Shown here in pieces: positions 37,971 through 48,595 of a DNA stretch of 64,000 nucleotides (positions are counted from its first letter, which is position 1; each line of letters opens with the position of its first letter). The notes under the pieces were generated by a model that saw nothing but the letters and a program-made list of their open reading frames with translations, made no database searches and was not told where the DNA came from. Source of the stretch: Glaciecola nitratireducens FR1064 (lineage in GTDB: Bacteria; Pseudomonadota; Gammaproteobacteria; Enterobacterales; Alteromonadaceae). The translations under genes and the position numbers were made by a program. The stretch spans positions 1,116,001 to 1,180,000 of the forward strand of contig NC_016041.1 in the NCBI RefSeq assembly GCF_000226565.1, written 5' to 3'.

Positions 37971-38250
37971 AGAGTTTTAATTTGTGCTTTTTAGGTTGCC
38001 GCTAATCGGTTTACGTTTTCTTACGTTTCCTGCCACAATACAGTAACACATGTTCTTAATATTTCTAGCGGCTAGCTAGCTCTATAGTCACACGGTTGCA
38101 AATTCTTTGGCACGCCGATTAACAATTCATATAACAAATACGTGATATCTTATGAAATAGTGCACACTTATCGTCAATCAATCTCGTGATATTTACGCCT
38201 TCCTTGTCGATGTAAAATATCTATTTAGGGTATTTTGTGCTTTATTGAGG
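37971..38250. other. Intergenic region upstream of the small membrane protein
   Basis: No open frame with a credible start was found here. It would contain the promoter for the small leftward gene; nothing clear was identified beyond two direct TTACGTTT copies near 38010-38030. Confidence 0.4.
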
Positions 38251-38251
38251 A

Positions 38252-38280
38252 CAAAAAAAAACGCCAAAGAGGCGTTTTTT
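38252..38280 (-). terminator. Terminator of rpsT (possibly bidirectional)
   Basis: AAAAAACGCC and GGCGTTTTTT pair around an AAAGA loop, with A and T runs on both sides, so it can work in either direction. It lies about 65 bases past the rpsT stop. Confidence 0.9.
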
Positions 38281-38343
38281 ATTTTCGTAGCATTTACTCA
38301 ATAACGATAAGCATTGCTACAAATAGCGTTTAAGATAACTTCC

Positions 38344-38604
38344 TTAAAGCGCGTTAATTTGAGTGTTTAGACGGCTCTTATGACGAGCAGCTTTATTCTT
38401 ATGAATAAGGCCCTTAGTTGCCATACGGTCTAAAACAGGAACAGCTGCTGTAAATGCTTCTTGGGCGGCTGCTTTATCACCAGCTTCGATAGCGGCGAGT
38501 ACTTTCTTGATGCACGTACGTGTCATGGAGCGACGGCTTGCATTATGCTGGCGACGCTTCTCAGACTGGATAGCACGTTTCTTAGCAGACTTAATGTTAG
38601 CCAA
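38344..38604 (-). CDS. rpsT: 30S ribosomal protein S20
   Basis: A primary 16S rRNA-binding protein of 86 aa with a basic helical composition ([25 protein letters not shown]) and the usual C-terminus. The start codon is TTG with AGGAG 8 bases upstream. E. coli rpsT also begins with UUG, where it takes part in autogenous control, so the unusual start is probably conserved on purpose. It is divergent from murJ, the common arrangement. Confidence 0.97.
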   Translation of the reverse strand: MANIKSAKKRAIQSEKRRQHNASRRSMTRTCIKKVLAAIEAGDKAAAQEAFTAAVPVLDRMATKGLIHKNKAARHKSRLNTQINAL

Positions 38605-38646
38605 GTGAAACTCCTAAGTAAATTCATGTCAAAATTGAGGGTGCGG

Positions 38647-38675
38647 ATTATCCAGTTTTTAAAACACGCTGTCAA
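38647..38675 (-). promoter_or_regulatory. rpsT promoter
   Basis: On the minus strand a perfect TTGACA (38675-38670) and GATAAT (38652-38647) are spaced 17 bp and followed by the GC-rich discriminator CCGCACCC, the pattern of a growth-rate-regulated ribosomal promoter. Confidence 0.88.
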
Positions 38676-38882
38676 TAAAATTGACGGTTAAAATCAAAAA
38701 ATAACGCAAATAAGTGACTTCATTGCTTCCGTCGCGCATTTTACATTTAATTTTTGGTAAAAGCGTCGGTTATTTATTCAGGACGGAATGAGCTATTGCG
38801 AGTATTAGGGGATTAGTGCGATTATAAATAGGGTGAAATGGTTAGCTAAGAATAATAACGAATCAAAGGTGAAACTAAGTCG

Positions 38883-40433
38883 ATGTTAAAATCAGGGATT
38901 GTCGTTAGCTCAATGACGTTAATATCGAGAGTGCTCGGACTGGTGCGAGACGTTGTTGTTGCTAATTTTATGGGGGCGGGTGCCGCGGCTGACGTATTTT
39001 TCTTCGCCAATAAAATTCCTAATTTTTTACGTCGATTGTTTGCAGAGGGGGCGTTTGCGCAAGCATTTGTGCCGGTTTTAACAGAAGTTAAGTCACATCA
39101 GAATGAAGCCGAATTAAAAGATTTCGTCGCAAAGGTGTCAGGTACGTTGGGAGCCATCGTTTTCGTCACGGCTATAGCTGGAGTTGTGTTATCACCAGTA
39201 CTAGCCGCGTTATTCGGAGCCGGATGGTTTATTGACTATCTGAATGATAAACCAGACGGTGCCAACTTTGAACTGGCTTCTGCCATGCTCAAAATTACTT
39301 TTCCCTATATCTTCTTCATATCTCTCACGGGGTTTGCAGGAGCTGTTCTTAATACACTGAACAAGTTCGCTGTAGCAGCCTTTACTCCAGTATTACTCAA
39401 TATCAGCATTATCGCCTGTGCTTGGTTATTAGCTGAACGGTTTGAACAACCAGCATTTGCCCTTGCATGGGGTGTTTTCATTGGTGGGCTAGTGCAACTT
39501 TTGTTTCAACTGCCATTCTTATTTAGAGCGGGTTTGTTGGTAAAGCCCAAGTGGGGCTGGCGTGATCCTAACGTAACAAAAGTGCGAACGCTGATGATCC
39601 CAGCGCTGTTTGGTGTATCTGTTAGCCAAATCAATTTGTTGCTCGATACCTTCATTGCTAGTTTTTTGATGACTGGCTCAATTAGCTGGTTGTATTACAG
39701 TGACCGTTTGCTGGAGTTCCCACTTGGCTTGTTTGGCATTGCGATCGCCACAGTTATATTACCGGCTCTGTCTAGAAATCATGTTGGTAAGGACGATCAA
39801 GGTTTTAAAAGTAATTTGGATTGGGCGTTTAAGATTATTTGCTTGTTAGGCATACCAGCAGCAACCGCGCTTGTTTTACTGGCTTATCCGCTCTTAATGG
39901 TCATATTTCAACGAGGTGAATTCAGCGTTGATGATGCTCAAATGGCATCCTATAGCCTGATTGCATACGGTAGTGGTTTGTTGAGCTTTATGTTAGTTAA
40001 AATTCTAGCTCCTGCTTTCTATTCCCGGCAGGACACGAAAACGCCAGTAAAATACGGTATCATTACGATGGCGACCAACATGTTATTTAATCTGATTTTT
40101 GCTGTCCCCTTTGGCTATGTTGGTTTAGCGATCGCCACTGCAATGTCAGGCACTTTGAATGCCGTGCTTCTTTATCAACGTTTACATCGTCAAGGCGTCT
40201 ACAAAATAAGCGGTGAAACCCTTAGCTTTATTCTCAAAGTTGTATTGGCATCAATTGCCATGGGCGCTTCAATCTACATGTTTAACGTAAGTTTTGTTTG
40301 GGAATCAGCCGATTTAATGGCGCGTATATACATGCTAACGGCACTCGTTGGTTTAGGTCTTAGTGTCTTTGCTGTTAGTCTAATCGTTGTTGGAATTCGA
40401 CCTAGGCATCTGAAGATCCAGAAAGCTGCTTAA
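38883..40433 (+). CDS. murJ: Lipid II flippase MurJ
   Basis: A MOP-superfamily transporter that flips lipid II for peptidoglycan synthesis. The N-terminus, SGIVVSSMTLISRVLGLVRDVVVANFMGAG, is the family signature. FFANKIPNFLRRLFAEGAFAQAFVPV and WLYYSDRLLEFPLGLFGIAIATVILPALSRN are also typical. Length of 516 aa with about 14 hydrophobic segments fits. It starts the rightward murJ-ribF-ileS-lspA-fkpB-ispH series. Confidence 0.96.
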   Translation: MLKSGIVVSSMTLISRVLGLVRDVVVANFMGAGAAADVFFFANKIPNFLRRLFAEGAFAQAFVPVLTEVKSHQNEAELKDFVAKVSGTLGAIVFVTAIAGVVLSPVLAALFGAGWFIDYLNDKPDGANFELASAMLKITFPYIFFISLTGFAGAVLNTLNKFAVAAFTPVLLNISIIACAWLLAERFEQPAFALAWGVFIGGLVQLLFQLPFLFRAGLLVKPKWGWRDPNVTKVRTLMIPALFGVSVSQINLLLDTFIASFLMTGSISWLYYSDRLLEFPLGLFGIAIATVILPALSRNHVGKDDQGFKSNLDWAFKIICLLGIPAATALVLLAYPLLMVIFQRGEFSVDDAQMASYSLIAYGSGLLSFMLVKILAPAFYSRQDTKTPVKYGIITMATNMLFNLIFAVPFGYVGLAIATAMSGTLNAVLLYQRLHRQGVYKISGETLSFILKVVLASIAMGASIYMFNVSFVWESADLMARIYMLTALVGLGLSVFAVSLIVVGIRPRHLKIQKAA

Positions 40434-40562
40434 AAAATAGCGCTCGTCGCCTTATAATCATTGGTATTCACTCTGGGGTCGTTTATAATCTTTTGGCTTT
40501 AAAACGATCAATCAATTTAATTTTTGTGTATTGTTCTCGGTTCTTGTTAAGAACCGCGAAGA

Positions 40563-41519
40563 ATGCATCATTCAAACATCAAAAGGCAAGGTGGTTTGCA
40601 GTTAATTCGAGGCCTACACAATCTACGACAACAGCATCAAAAGTGTGTATTAACTATTGGTAAGTTTGATGGTGTCCATTTAGGTCATCAGGCTGTCATT
40701 GTTAATTTGGTAGAGAAAGCAAAAGCGCTCGGTTTGGCGTCAACCGTAATGATTTTCGAGCCGCAACCTGAAGAAGTTTTTGCTCCGGACCACGCTCCTG
40801 CTAGGTTGTCTCGATTTCGTGACAAGTATGAGCAATTCAAAGCTCTCGGTATTGATCGTCTTGTTTGCGTCAGGTTTAACCCTGCCTTTGCCGGAATGAG
40901 CCCTGAAAGTTTTATTCAAGATTTGTTGGTTGAGAAGCTAGGCGTTAAATTTTTAGTGGTAGGTGACGACTTTAGATTTGGTTTTCAGCGCCGAGGAAAT
41001 TTTGAAATGCTGCAAGAGGCTGGTTTACATTTAGGCTTTAACGTTGTCAGCACTCAGAGTTTTAAATTAGCGAACTGCAGAATTAGTTCGACAGAAATTC
41101 GTGAAGCACTGGCTAATAGCGATTTTGAATTAGCAAAAGAAATGCTCGGACGTGACTTCACTATTGCTGGGCGAGTGAATCACGGAGATAAAAAAGGCCG
41201 AACCATCGGTTTTCCAACCGCAAATGTCTTGCTAAAGCGATGCAAATCTCCTGTTAGTGGTGTTTTTGCCGTTGAGGTAATTATTAGAAAGCAGCGCTAT
41301 AAAGGGGTTGCAAACATAGGCAATAGGCCTACGGTTAGTGGAACGAGATCACAGCTGGAAGTGCATTTATTCGATTTTAAGCAAGATCTTTACGGAACCT
41401 TTATAGAAGTCGCTATTAAACAAAAGCTCAGAGATGAGAAAAAGTTCGACAATTTTGAAGAGCTGCACCAACAAATAAAACGTGACGCACAAGCGGCACG
41501 AGACATATTCAATATTTAA
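40563..41519 (+). CDS. ribF: Bifunctional riboflavin kinase/FAD synthetase
   Basis: Makes FMN from riboflavin and FAD from FMN. The N-terminal nucleotidyltransferase has GKFDGVHLGH (about residues 33-42) and the ISSTEIREAL motif. The C-terminal riboflavin kinase has GRTIGFPTANV. The ATG at 40563 has no good ribosome-binding site. A TTG at 40596, with AAAAGG about 9 bases upstream, would give a start (QLIRGLHNL) that lines up with E. coli RibF (MKLIRGIHNL) and may be the true one. It precedes ileS as in E. coli. Confidence 0.93.
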   Translation: MHHSNIKRQGGLQLIRGLHNLRQQHQKCVLTIGKFDGVHLGHQAVIVNLVEKAKALGLASTVMIFEPQPEEVFAPDHAPARLSRFRDKYEQFKALGIDRLVCVRFNPAFAGMSPESFIQDLLVEKLGVKFLVVGDDFRFGFQRRGNFEMLQEAGLHLGFNVVSTQSFKLANCRISSTEIREALANSDFELAKEMLGRDFTIAGRVNHGDKKGRTIGFPTANVLLKRCKSPVSGVFAVEVIIRKQRYKGVANIGNRPTVSGTRSQLEVHLFDFKQDLYGTFIEVAIKQKLRDEKKFDNFEELHQQIKRDAQAARDIFNI

Positions 41520-41585
41520 GGGCTTGAAATAACGAAGCCAGTATTAAATTTATAAAAACATACTTATAGAAGTGGAAAACCAGAT

Positions 41586-44414
41586 ATGACTGATTATAAA
41601 CCGACGCTAAACTTGCCTGAGACGGCGTTTCCAATGCGTGGTAATTTGGCTAATCGCGAGCCGCAAATGCTGAAACAGTGGACAGAGAAAAAACTGTACG
41701 AGCAGATCAGAAGCGCAAAAGCTGGTAAAAAACCTTTTATTTTGCACGATGGCCCTCCTTATGCAAATGGCGATATTCACATTGGTCATGCGGTTAATAA
41801 GATTCTAAAAGACATTATCGTTAAATCAAAAACCTTGTCTGACTTTGATTCCCCTTACGTTCCAGGCTGGGATTGCCATGGTCTACCGATCGAACTTATG
41901 GTAGAGAAGAAAGTAGGTAAGCCTGGTAAAAAAGTCACGGTCGCAGAGTTTCGCGAAAAGTGCAGAGCTTATGCTGAGCGTCAGATTGACGGGCAACGCA
42001 CTGACTTCATTCGTTTGGGCGTGCTGGGTGATTGGCAGAACCCATATAAAACGATGGACTTCAGTTCAGAAGCCAACATCATCAGGGCATTTGGTAAAAT
42101 TGCTGAGTCAGGCCATTTAGAGAAAGGCTTCAAGCCGGTTCATTGGTGCACTGACTGCGGTTCAGCATTGGCCGAAGCGGAAGTTGAATACCAAGACAAA
42201 GTTTCTCCAGCCATTGACGTAAAGTTTGAAATTAAAGACCACGCCGCCTTTGCTGATGCGTTTGGTGTTAACCCTGAGCGTTTGCAGCAAGTAAAATCCT
42301 CGGTCGTCATTTGGACAACAACACCTTGGACTATTCCTGCTAACCGTGCAATTAGCTTACATCCAGAGCTAAGTTATGAATTAGTTGAAGTTACGCTTGA
42401 AACAGGTAAAGAAAATTACGTTATTGCAGCTGATTTAGTGGAAAGCTGCATGAGCCGTTACGGGATCACAGATTTCAACGTTGTGGGTGCGTGCGCCGGA
42501 GCTGCCCTTGAAAACTTGAAGGTAAATCACCCTCTGAACCCTATTCAAGTGCCATTGATATTAGGTGAGCATGTTACTACCGAATCTGGTACTGGCTGCG
42601 TTCATACTGCACCTGCACATGGCGTAGACGATTTTAATGTAGGTAAGCAATACGATATTGAAGTCTATAACCCCGTTGGCGGCAATGGCGTTTTTCTTGA
42701 GAACACACCTTTGTTTGCTGGGTTGCATGTATTCAAGGCTAATCAGCCCATTGCTGATGCACTAGCCGAAAAAGGTGCTCTAGCGCTGCAGATTAAATAT
42801 GAGCATAGCTACCCGCATTGCTGGCGCCATAAATCGCCGATTATTTTCCGTGCTACTCCGCAGTGGTTCATTAGCATGGACAAAAATGGCTTACGCAAGC
42901 AATCGATCGAACAAATTGCGCAAACCAAATGGATCCCAGGTTGGGGTGAAGAGCGCATTAAAAGCATGGTGGAAGGTCGCCCAGACTGGTGTATTTCACG
43001 TCAGCGTACGTGGGGCGTGCCAATTACTTTGTTCGTCCACGAAGAAACCGGTGAGTTGCACCCGCAAACAGCACAAATTATTGAAAAAGTGGCGTTGGAA
43101 GTTGAGCAAAAGGGCATTCAAGCTTGGTGGGACATGGAAGCAGAGAGCCTAATTGGCACTGACGCTCAAAAATATCAAAAAGTCACAGACACACTGGATG
43201 TTTGGTTCGATTCTGGCGTAACGCATTATTTTGTCGTCGATAAGCGCGATGATATTCCGGCTGGTGCTGATTTGTACTTAGAAGGTTCTGATCAGCATCG
43301 CGGCTGGTTTATGTCTTCATTGATGACATCGACAGCGATGCATGGTCACGCGCCATACAAAGAAGTACTAACACATGGTTTTACTGTTGATGCCAATGGT
43401 AAAAAAATGTCGAAGTCTTTAGGTAATGTGATCGCCCCACAAGAGGTGACCAATAAACTGGGTGCAGACATTCTACGTTTGTGGGCTGGCTCAACTGATT
43501 ATCGCGGTGAAATGACGGTTTCAGACGAAATTTTGAAGCGTTCCGCTGATGCTTATCGCCGTATCCGTAACACCTGTCGATTCCTACTCGCCAACTTAAA
43601 TGGCTTTGAGCCGAGTCGCGACATCGTGCCGTTTGAAGAAATGGTGGCATTGGATCAGTGGGCAGTAACACGTGCATCGGCAGTACAAAAGCAGATATTG
43701 GAAAGCTACGAGCAGTACGATACCTTAGTCGTGTGCCAAACATTGATGCAGTTTTGTTCCATTGAAATGGGTAGTTTTTATCTCGATATCATCAAGGACA
43801 GACAGTACACGGCTAAAACGGATGGTTTAGCCAGACGTTCATGCCAGACGGCCTTGTATCATATTGCTGAAGCTTTAGTGCGCTGGATGGCACCTGTGAT
43901 GAGTTTTACCGCACAAGAAGTGTGGGAAGCAATGCCGGGCGAGCGAGATGAATTTGTGTTTACAGGTACTTGGTATGCGGGTTTACCGGCGGCTGATACC
44001 ACGAGTTCTCTCGATAACGATTTCTGGCAAACAACGATGAAAATTAAAACCGAGGTAAACAGTGCGCTTGAGAAAGCGCGTAATGAAAAAACCATCGGTG
44101 GTTCACTTGAAGCGAAAGTCATCGTTTACGTGAATGAGGAAAAGGCAAGTGTGCTAGCGAAGTTAAAAGACGAGCTTCGTTTTGTTCTTATTACTTCTGA
44201 AGCTGAAGTGAAAAGCTTGAGTGAGAAGACAGAGACCGCTATTGCGTTGAATGACTCCAATGTATTTGTCGATGTGCTGGTAGCGGATGGTGAGAAATGT
44301 GCTCGCTGTTGGCACCATAAACCGGAAGTCGGCAGCGATCCTAAACATCCTGAACTGTGTAATAGATGTATCGACAATGTTGATGGTGATGGAGAAGTTC
44401 GCCACTATGCTTAA
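41586..44414 (+). CDS. ileS: Isoleucyl-tRNA synthetase
   Basis: Class I synthetase that charges tRNA-Ile with a hydrolytic editing domain against valine. The HIGH motif is residues 65-68 ([10 protein letters not shown]) and KMSKS is 607-611. The CP1 editing domain lies at about 185-400 ([27 protein letters not shown]). A C-terminal zinc site is visible in CARCWHHK...LCNRC. Length of 942 aa is close to E. coli (938). The stop overlaps the lspA start. Confidence 0.98.
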   Translation: MTDYKPTLNLPETAFPMRGNLANREPQMLKQWTEKKLYEQIRSAKAGKKPFILHDGPPYANGDIHIGHAVNKILKDIIVKSKTLSDFDSPYVPGWDCHGLPIELMVEKKVGKPGKKVTVAEFREKCRAYAERQIDGQRTDFIRLGVLGDWQNPYKTMDFSSEANIIRAFGKIAESGHLEKGFKPVHWCTDCGSALAEAEVEYQDKVSPAIDVKFEIKDHAAFADAFGVNPERLQQVKSSVVIWTTTPWTIPANRAISLHPELSYELVEVTLETGKENYVIAADLVESCMSRYGITDFNVVGACAGAALENLKVNHPLNPIQVPLILGEHVTTESGTGCVHTAPAHGVDDFNVGKQYDIEVYNPVGGNGVFLENTPLFAGLHVFKANQPIADALAEKGALALQIKYEHSYPHCWRHKSPIIFRATPQWFISMDKNGLRKQSIEQIAQTKWIPGWGEERIKSMVEGRPDWCISRQRTWGVPITLFVHEETGELHPQTAQIIEKVALEVEQKGIQAWWDMEAESLIGTDAQKYQKVTDTLDVWFDSGVTHYFVVDKRDDIPAGADLYLEGSDQHRGWFMSSLMTSTAMHGHAPYKEVLTHGFTVDANGKKMSKSLGNVIAPQEVTNKLGADILRLWAGSTDYRGEMTVSDEILKRSADAYRRIRNTCRFLLANLNGFEPSRDIVPFEEMVALDQWAVTRASAVQKQILESYEQYDTLVVCQTLMQFCSIEMGSFYLDIIKDRQYTAKTDGLARRSCQTALYHIAEALVRWMAPVMSFTAQEVWEAMPGERDEFVFTGTWYAGLPAADTTSSLDNDFWQTTMKIKTEVNSALEKARNEKTIGGSLEAKVIVYVNEEKASVLAKLKDELRFVLITSEAEVKSLSEKTETAIALNDSNVFVDVLVADGEKCARCWHHKPEVGSDPKHPELCNRCIDNVDGDGEVRHYA

Positions 44415-44907
44415 TGTCTTTAAAAATACGGGATTGCGATTTACTTGGATCTCCATTATTGCGGTGGTCTTAGACCAGTGGAGCAAGCAAGCGGTTGTTC
44501 AATCTATGGCGCTTTACGAGTCAATTGAAATTGTACCGTTTTTTAATTTTACCTACGTACATAATTACGGTGCTGCGTTTAGCATTCTTTATGATGCTGG
44601 CGGCTGGCAGCGTTATTTTCTCAGTGCAATTGCACTAGGTGTTAGTGGCTTGATAGTGTGGTGGTTGAAAAGTACAACTCGCGATCAAATTTTGCTTCCT
44701 GTCGCTTTTTCATTCATTTTAGGTGGCGCATTGGGCAATGTCTATGATCGTGTTATGCATGGTTATGTGATTGATTTTCTTGATTTTTACTATGGTACTT
44801 CACATTGGCCAGCGTTTAACATTGCAGATTCTGCAATATTTTTAGGCGCTGTCTTACTTATCATCGATATGTTTATTAACAAAGAGGCAAATGACGTTGA
44901 CAAATAA
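44407..44907 (+). CDS. lspA: Lipoprotein signal peptidase (signal peptidase II)
   Basis: Inner-membrane aspartyl protease that removes signal peptides from lipidated prolipoproteins such as PilF and BamB here. The catalytic aspartates are D114 ([10 protein letters not shown]) and D141 ([11 protein letters not shown]), the same numbers as E. coli. Four hydrophobic helices are visible and the length is 166 aa. The ATG at 44407 overlaps the ileS stop by 8 bases; the open frame extends upstream into ileS but that part is not conserved in the family. Confidence 0.96.
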   Translation: MLNVFKNTGLRFTWISIIAVVLDQWSKQAVVQSMALYESIEIVPFFNFTYVHNYGAAFSILYDAGGWQRYFLSAIALGVSGLIVWWLKSTTRDQILLPVAFSFILGGALGNVYDRVMHGYVIDFLDFYYGTSHWPAFNIADSAIFLGAVLLIIDMFINKEANDVDK

Positions 44908-45355
44908 TACCTTAGTCATTGGAGATAACTCCGAAGTTATCTTGCATTTCGACTTAAAACTCTCTGATGGATCAGCCGCTGACAGTACAAGAGTGAATAA
45001 CAAACCTGCGAAAATGGTTATGGGGGACGGCAGTTTAACCAAAAACTTTGAAGACTGTTTACGTGGCCTCGCGGCGGGCGATAAAAAATCGTTTTTGCTG
45101 GAGGCAGTTGATGCGTTTGGTATGCCAAACCCTGACAACATCTACTATGTCGATCGCACAAAATTCAGTACCGATACCCCTATACAAGAGGGCATGATTA
45201 TGGGGTTCTCTCAACCCGATGGTTCTGAGCTTCCTGGTGTTATTCGAAGCATTGCGGGCCATTCTGTCACTGTCGATTTTAATCATCCCTTAGCAGGCCA
45301 AAACGTAACATTTGACGTTGAAATTATTGAAGTTAGAACTGCGAGCGCAAAGTAA
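44891..45355 (+). CDS. fkpB: FKBP-type peptidyl-prolyl isomerase FkpB (SlpA)
   Basis: A 154-aa cytoplasmic isomerase/chaperone of the SlyD-like FKBP group. The FKBP parts [18 protein letters not shown] and [27 protein letters not shown] are visible, then an insert-in-flap domain and [17 protein letters not shown]. It lacks the histidine-rich tail of SlyD (56781). Its start overlaps lspA by 17 bases and ispH starts 2 bases after its stop, the conserved lspA-fkpB-ispH order. Confidence 0.95.
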   Translation: MTLTNNTLVIGDNSEVILHFDLKLSDGSAADSTRVNNKPAKMVMGDGSLTKNFEDCLRGLAAGDKKSFLLEAVDAFGMPNPDNIYYVDRTKFSTDTPIQEGMIMGFSQPDGSELPGVIRSIAGHSVTVDFNHPLAGQNVTFDVEIIEVRTASAK

Positions 45356-45356
45356 G

Positions 45357-46298
45357 ATGGAAATACATTTAGCTAACCCCAGAGGGTTTTGCGCCGGAGT
45401 TGATCGCGCAATCACTATCGTTGAACGTGCTCTAGAAATGTTCGGACCGCCTATTTATGTGCGTCATGAAGTGGTGCATAACAAATTCGTTGTAGATGGT
45501 TTGAAAGAGCGTGGAGCAGTGTTTGTCGATGAACTAACAGAAGTACCTGATGACACAATTGTGATTTTTTCTGCACATGGTGTATCGCAAGCGGTGCGCA
45601 CAGAGGCTGATGAACGCGGACTGAAAGTGTTTGACGCAACCTGCCCATTGGTGACAAAAGTTCATATGGAAGTAATGCGAGCCAGTAAGAAAGGCACAGA
45701 GTGCATTCTGATAGGCCATCAAGGGCATCCAGAAGTTGAAGGAACAATGGGCCAATATGATAACCCTAATGGCGGCATCTATCTGGTTGAATCGATTGCT
45801 GACGTAGAAACCTTATCTGTGAATAACCCTGACGCTCTTTACTACTGCAGCCAAACAACGCTTTCCGTCGATGATACAGCGGATGTAATAGATGCATTGC
45901 GTCAAAAATTTCCAAATATTGACGGCCCACGCAAAGACGATATTTGTTATGCAACGCAAAATAGACAAGATGCCGTGAGGGAGTTAGCAGGCGACTGCGA
46001 CATTCTATTCGTGGTCGGCGCACAAAACAGTTCTAATTCGAATAGATTACGAGAATTAGCAGAAAAAATTGGTGCTGAAGCGTATTTGATTGCCGATGCA
46101 AACTGTATTCAAAAAGAGTGGTTAGCGAATGCACATCACATTGGTGTAACAGCGGGCGCTTCAGCACCAGAGATTCTGGTCAAAGGAGTGGTGGATAAGC
46201 TGCTTAGCTGGGGAGCCGTTAATTCATCTGAGCGCCCTGGAAGAGAGGAGAATATCGAGTTTGCAGTGCCAAAAGAGCTCCGCATCAAGCAAATTTAG
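45357..46298 (+). CDS. ispH: 4-hydroxy-3-methylbut-2-enyl diphosphate reductase
   Basis: The last step of the MEP pathway, producing IPP and DMAPP. The three iron-sulfur cysteines are in [10 protein letters not shown] (C12), [15 protein letters not shown] and [11 protein letters not shown]. The catalytic Glu and His region is [14 protein letters not shown]. The 313-aa length (E. coli 316) and the [18 protein letters not shown] start support ATG 45357. It is the end of the ileS transcript and precedes the pilus operon by 186 bases. Confidence 0.97.
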   Translation: MEIHLANPRGFCAGVDRAITIVERALEMFGPPIYVRHEVVHNKFVVDGLKERGAVFVDELTEVPDDTIVIFSAHGVSQAVRTEADERGLKVFDATCPLVTKVHMEVMRASKKGTECILIGHQGHPEVEGTMGQYDNPNGGIYLVESIADVETLSVNNPDALYYCSQTTLSVDDTADVIDALRQKFPNIDGPRKDDICYATQNRQDAVRELAGDCDILFVVGAQNSSNSNRLRELAEKIGAEAYLIADANCIQKEWLANAHHIGVTAGASAPEILVKGVVDKLLSWGAVNSSERPGREENIEFAVPKELRIKQI

Positions 46299-46484
46299 AC
46301 ACACTTTAAACTAATACACCGACGCAGAGCACAGTTAATACGTGCTTTGCGGCGGCATCTTCGCTCCAAACCTACTTTAGTTCAGTTTCGATACGTTTTT
46401 AATACGTTAGACTTATCCAAGATAACCAACTACCCGTGCATCTCATGTAGGCTGATGACATGGAAAAATTGTTTTTGAATAACT

Positions 46485-47135
46485 ATGAAGCTGAATAAAC
46501 TGACTCATCAATTGGCAAGAAAATCAAAGCGCTCGCAAAGAGGGCTGGGCATGATTGAAGTATTAGTCACTCTTTTTATCTTATCAATTGGATTGCTGGG
46601 CGTTGCATCACTGCAATTTGTTGGTTCTTTTTCTAACGCTGACGCCTTGAATCGTACTCAGGCCGTTTTTGTAGCGCAGCAGTTTAGTGAGCGTTTGAAT
46701 GCAAACGCCATGTCATCTGATGTAGCCGATGGTTTTGTTGTCGACAATGCATACTTTGACGAGGACATCTATAACTTCGCCAACTTAACTTGTTCAACAG
46801 CGGGTGCAAGTGCTTATGACTGTCATTGCAAGGCTCATCCTTCCGCTGTTGCTAATTGTCAAACTGGAGATTGTAACTCAGCAGAATTAGCTGAGTTCGA
46901 TGCGTATCAAATGTCTTGTGCCGCCGTGCGCAATAATCCAAACGCTAAAATAAGCCTTAGCTGCACAGATAAAGACTTGGGTGACACCGATTTATGTACT
47001 GCAGGTTCTATTCACGAGGTGATAGTTAGCTGGCCTGTGCGCAACTGGCAGGGCAATGAAAGAGTGCTGAATAGTGCCTGCAACAAGACTACTGGTGATT
47101 CTAATGATTGTGTTGTTATTGAGGTTGCCTTATGA
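46485..47135 (+). CDS. pilV: Type IV pilus minor pilin PilV-like
   Basis: A prepilin with cleavage after RG and mature start LGMIEVLVTLFILSIGLLGVAS, Glu at mature position 5. The PilV class is indicated by the LLGVASLQ stretch and the position first in the pilVWX-Y1-E order. The mature part is Cys-rich (at least ten Cys, for example CHCKAHPSAVANCQTGDC), suggesting several disulfides. It overlaps pilW by 4 bases (ATGA). Confidence 0.9.
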   Translation: MKLNKLTHQLARKSKRSQRGLGMIEVLVTLFILSIGLLGVASLQFVGSFSNADALNRTQAVFVAQQFSERLNANAMSSDVADGFVVDNAYFDEDIYNFANLTCSTAGASAYDCHCKAHPSAVANCQTGDCNSAELAEFDAYQMSCAAVRNNPNAKISLSCTDKDLGDTDLCTAGSIHEVIVSWPVRNWQGNERVLNSACNKTTGDSNDCVVIEVAL

Positions 47136-48025
47136 GCTTGTTTATCAATAAACGCAGCAGTGTAGGCGTCAATAATAGACATCAAAAAGGTTTTACGCTA
47201 GTAGAAATAATGATATCGATGGCTTTAGGGCTTGTCATAGCAGGTGCTGTAATTCAAATTATGGTCAGCAATTCAGTTACTGAAAAATTAAATAGAGCAA
47301 TGGCGTCCACGCAAGAAAGTGGGCGTTTTATTATTAACCGTTTGCGCGCAGAGATGCTGATGGTTGGGCTATATGACCAAATGAATCCGAAGCTTAATCT
47401 TAATGTCGATATCGTTAACGAAAATAACTTTGTGCGTAATCATCCAGTTATATTACCAAATGAATTTGCAGTGAGAACGACGTTGGGTGCCATTCAAGGA
47501 AGTAACGGCGGCAATGACACCTTAGTTGTTAGTCTGCAGAGTAATATGGATTGTAGAGGTTATGTCCTCGGCTATGCAAACGATGAAGAGTTTTATGTGG
47601 TTAACGAATATTTTGTTGATGATAATAAATTAAAGTGCAGAGGTTTTGATGGTCGTTATTTGCGCGGACAGAAGGCAGCTGAAGGTCATAATAGTCATAA
47701 ATCAATGACTATTTTAGACGACGTGGTCAACTTTCAAGTGACCTATGGCGTCACTGACTTGGCATCAACCTCAGGATCAGCAATCCCGACCCGTTTTGTA
47801 ACCGCTGACGATATTCAGAACGCAATAAACGATGGAAAAACAATTGTCGCTCTGCGCATTGCGCTAGTTGTGCGCGCTGACAGCGATATCACGGTAGAAA
47901 CTAAGCCGTCGTTTAGGCTGCTAAATGAAGCAAACTATACCCCCAGCGACAACGGCCTGTATAAATCATTCGAAACAACAATAACACTGAGAAATATGAA
48001 AAATTTCGTAAGGAGTAAGGCATGA
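47132..48025 (+). CDS. pilW: Type IV pilus minor pilin PilW-like
   Basis: A 297-aa prepilin: KG cleavage then FTLVEIMISMALGLVIAGAVIQIMV, with Glu5. The length and the long extracellular part (NMDCRGYVLGYA, LRIALVVRADSD) match the PilW family, which primes pilus assembly together with FimU, PilV, PilX and PilE. It overlaps both neighbours by 4 bases. Confidence 0.9.
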   Translation: MSLFINKRSSVGVNNRHQKGFTLVEIMISMALGLVIAGAVIQIMVSNSVTEKLNRAMASTQESGRFIINRLRAEMLMVGLYDQMNPKLNLNVDIVNENNFVRNHPVILPNEFAVRTTLGAIQGSNGGNDTLVVSLQSNMDCRGYVLGYANDEEFYVVNEYFVDDNKLKCRGFDGRYLRGQKAAEGHNSHKSMTILDDVVNFQVTYGVTDLASTSGSAIPTRFVTADDIQNAINDGKTIVALRIALVVRADSDITVETKPSFRLLNEANYTPSDNGLYKSFETTITLRNMKNFVRSKA

Positions 48026-48585
48026 AGAATCAGCAAGGTGTCGTTATGGTGTTCGCACTGTTGGTGTTGATGTCATTAACTATTTTAGGCGTTGCCTCGG
48101 TTTCTAGCGGTATGCTGCAAACTAAAATGGCGGCGTCATTAGAGCGAAAATCATTTGCTTTTGATGCTGCTGAAGCGGCGTTAGCTGGGGTGGTTTACGA
48201 GTCAGAAGATGAGTCTTTACTAGCAAACCCTTTGAAAACAGATCCTTTGTCTGAAGCAAGGCAATTGGATGCACTAGATTTAGCCAACGATGAATTAAGT
48301 TGTTTTGACAATGATCGTGCTGACCGTTTTATCACCAACGACGGTTTAACGAGAGGAAAGATGCACACAACGACGGGAAATTTTAGAACAAATCCTGCAA
48401 CAACAAGCTGGTCTAAAAGCGTTTTCGTGAGAGAAGAAGCATGTAGAGGTTCAAGTAACGTTATTGGTGGCAGCAATATAAGCTGTCACGTGTTTATGGT
48501 TAGAGGTTGTGGAAAAACTGCGGGCAGCAATTATGCCGTCGCAAATACAATGAGTGCAGCAGTTTTTGCACCATCATCGAAGTGA
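48022..48585 (+). CDS. pilX: Type IV pilus assembly protein PilX-like
   Basis: A 187-aa PilX-type minor pilin with the N-terminus MKNQQGVVMVFALLVLMSLTILGVAS, which has a glycine before the hydrophobic helix but no Glu5, as is usual for PilX. The AAEAAL motif near residue 50 is typical. Two Cys pairs lie in the C-terminal part. It lies between pilW and pilY1, ending 10 bases before the pilY1 start. Confidence 0.88.
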   Translation: MKNQQGVVMVFALLVLMSLTILGVASVSSGMLQTKMAASLERKSFAFDAAEAALAGVVYESEDESLLANPLKTDPLSEARQLDALDLANDELSCFDNDRADRFITNDGLTRGKMHTTTGNFRTNPATTSWSKSVFVREEACRGSSNVIGGSNISCHVFMVRGCGKTAGSNYAVANTMSAAVFAPSSK

Positions 48586-48595
48586 GGTATTAGGT

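Noticed and set aside
46324-46350. GCAGAGCAC/GTGCTTTGC stem after ispH as a terminator
   Set aside because: It needs a G-U pair, has a 9-base loop and no T run follows; support is too weak.
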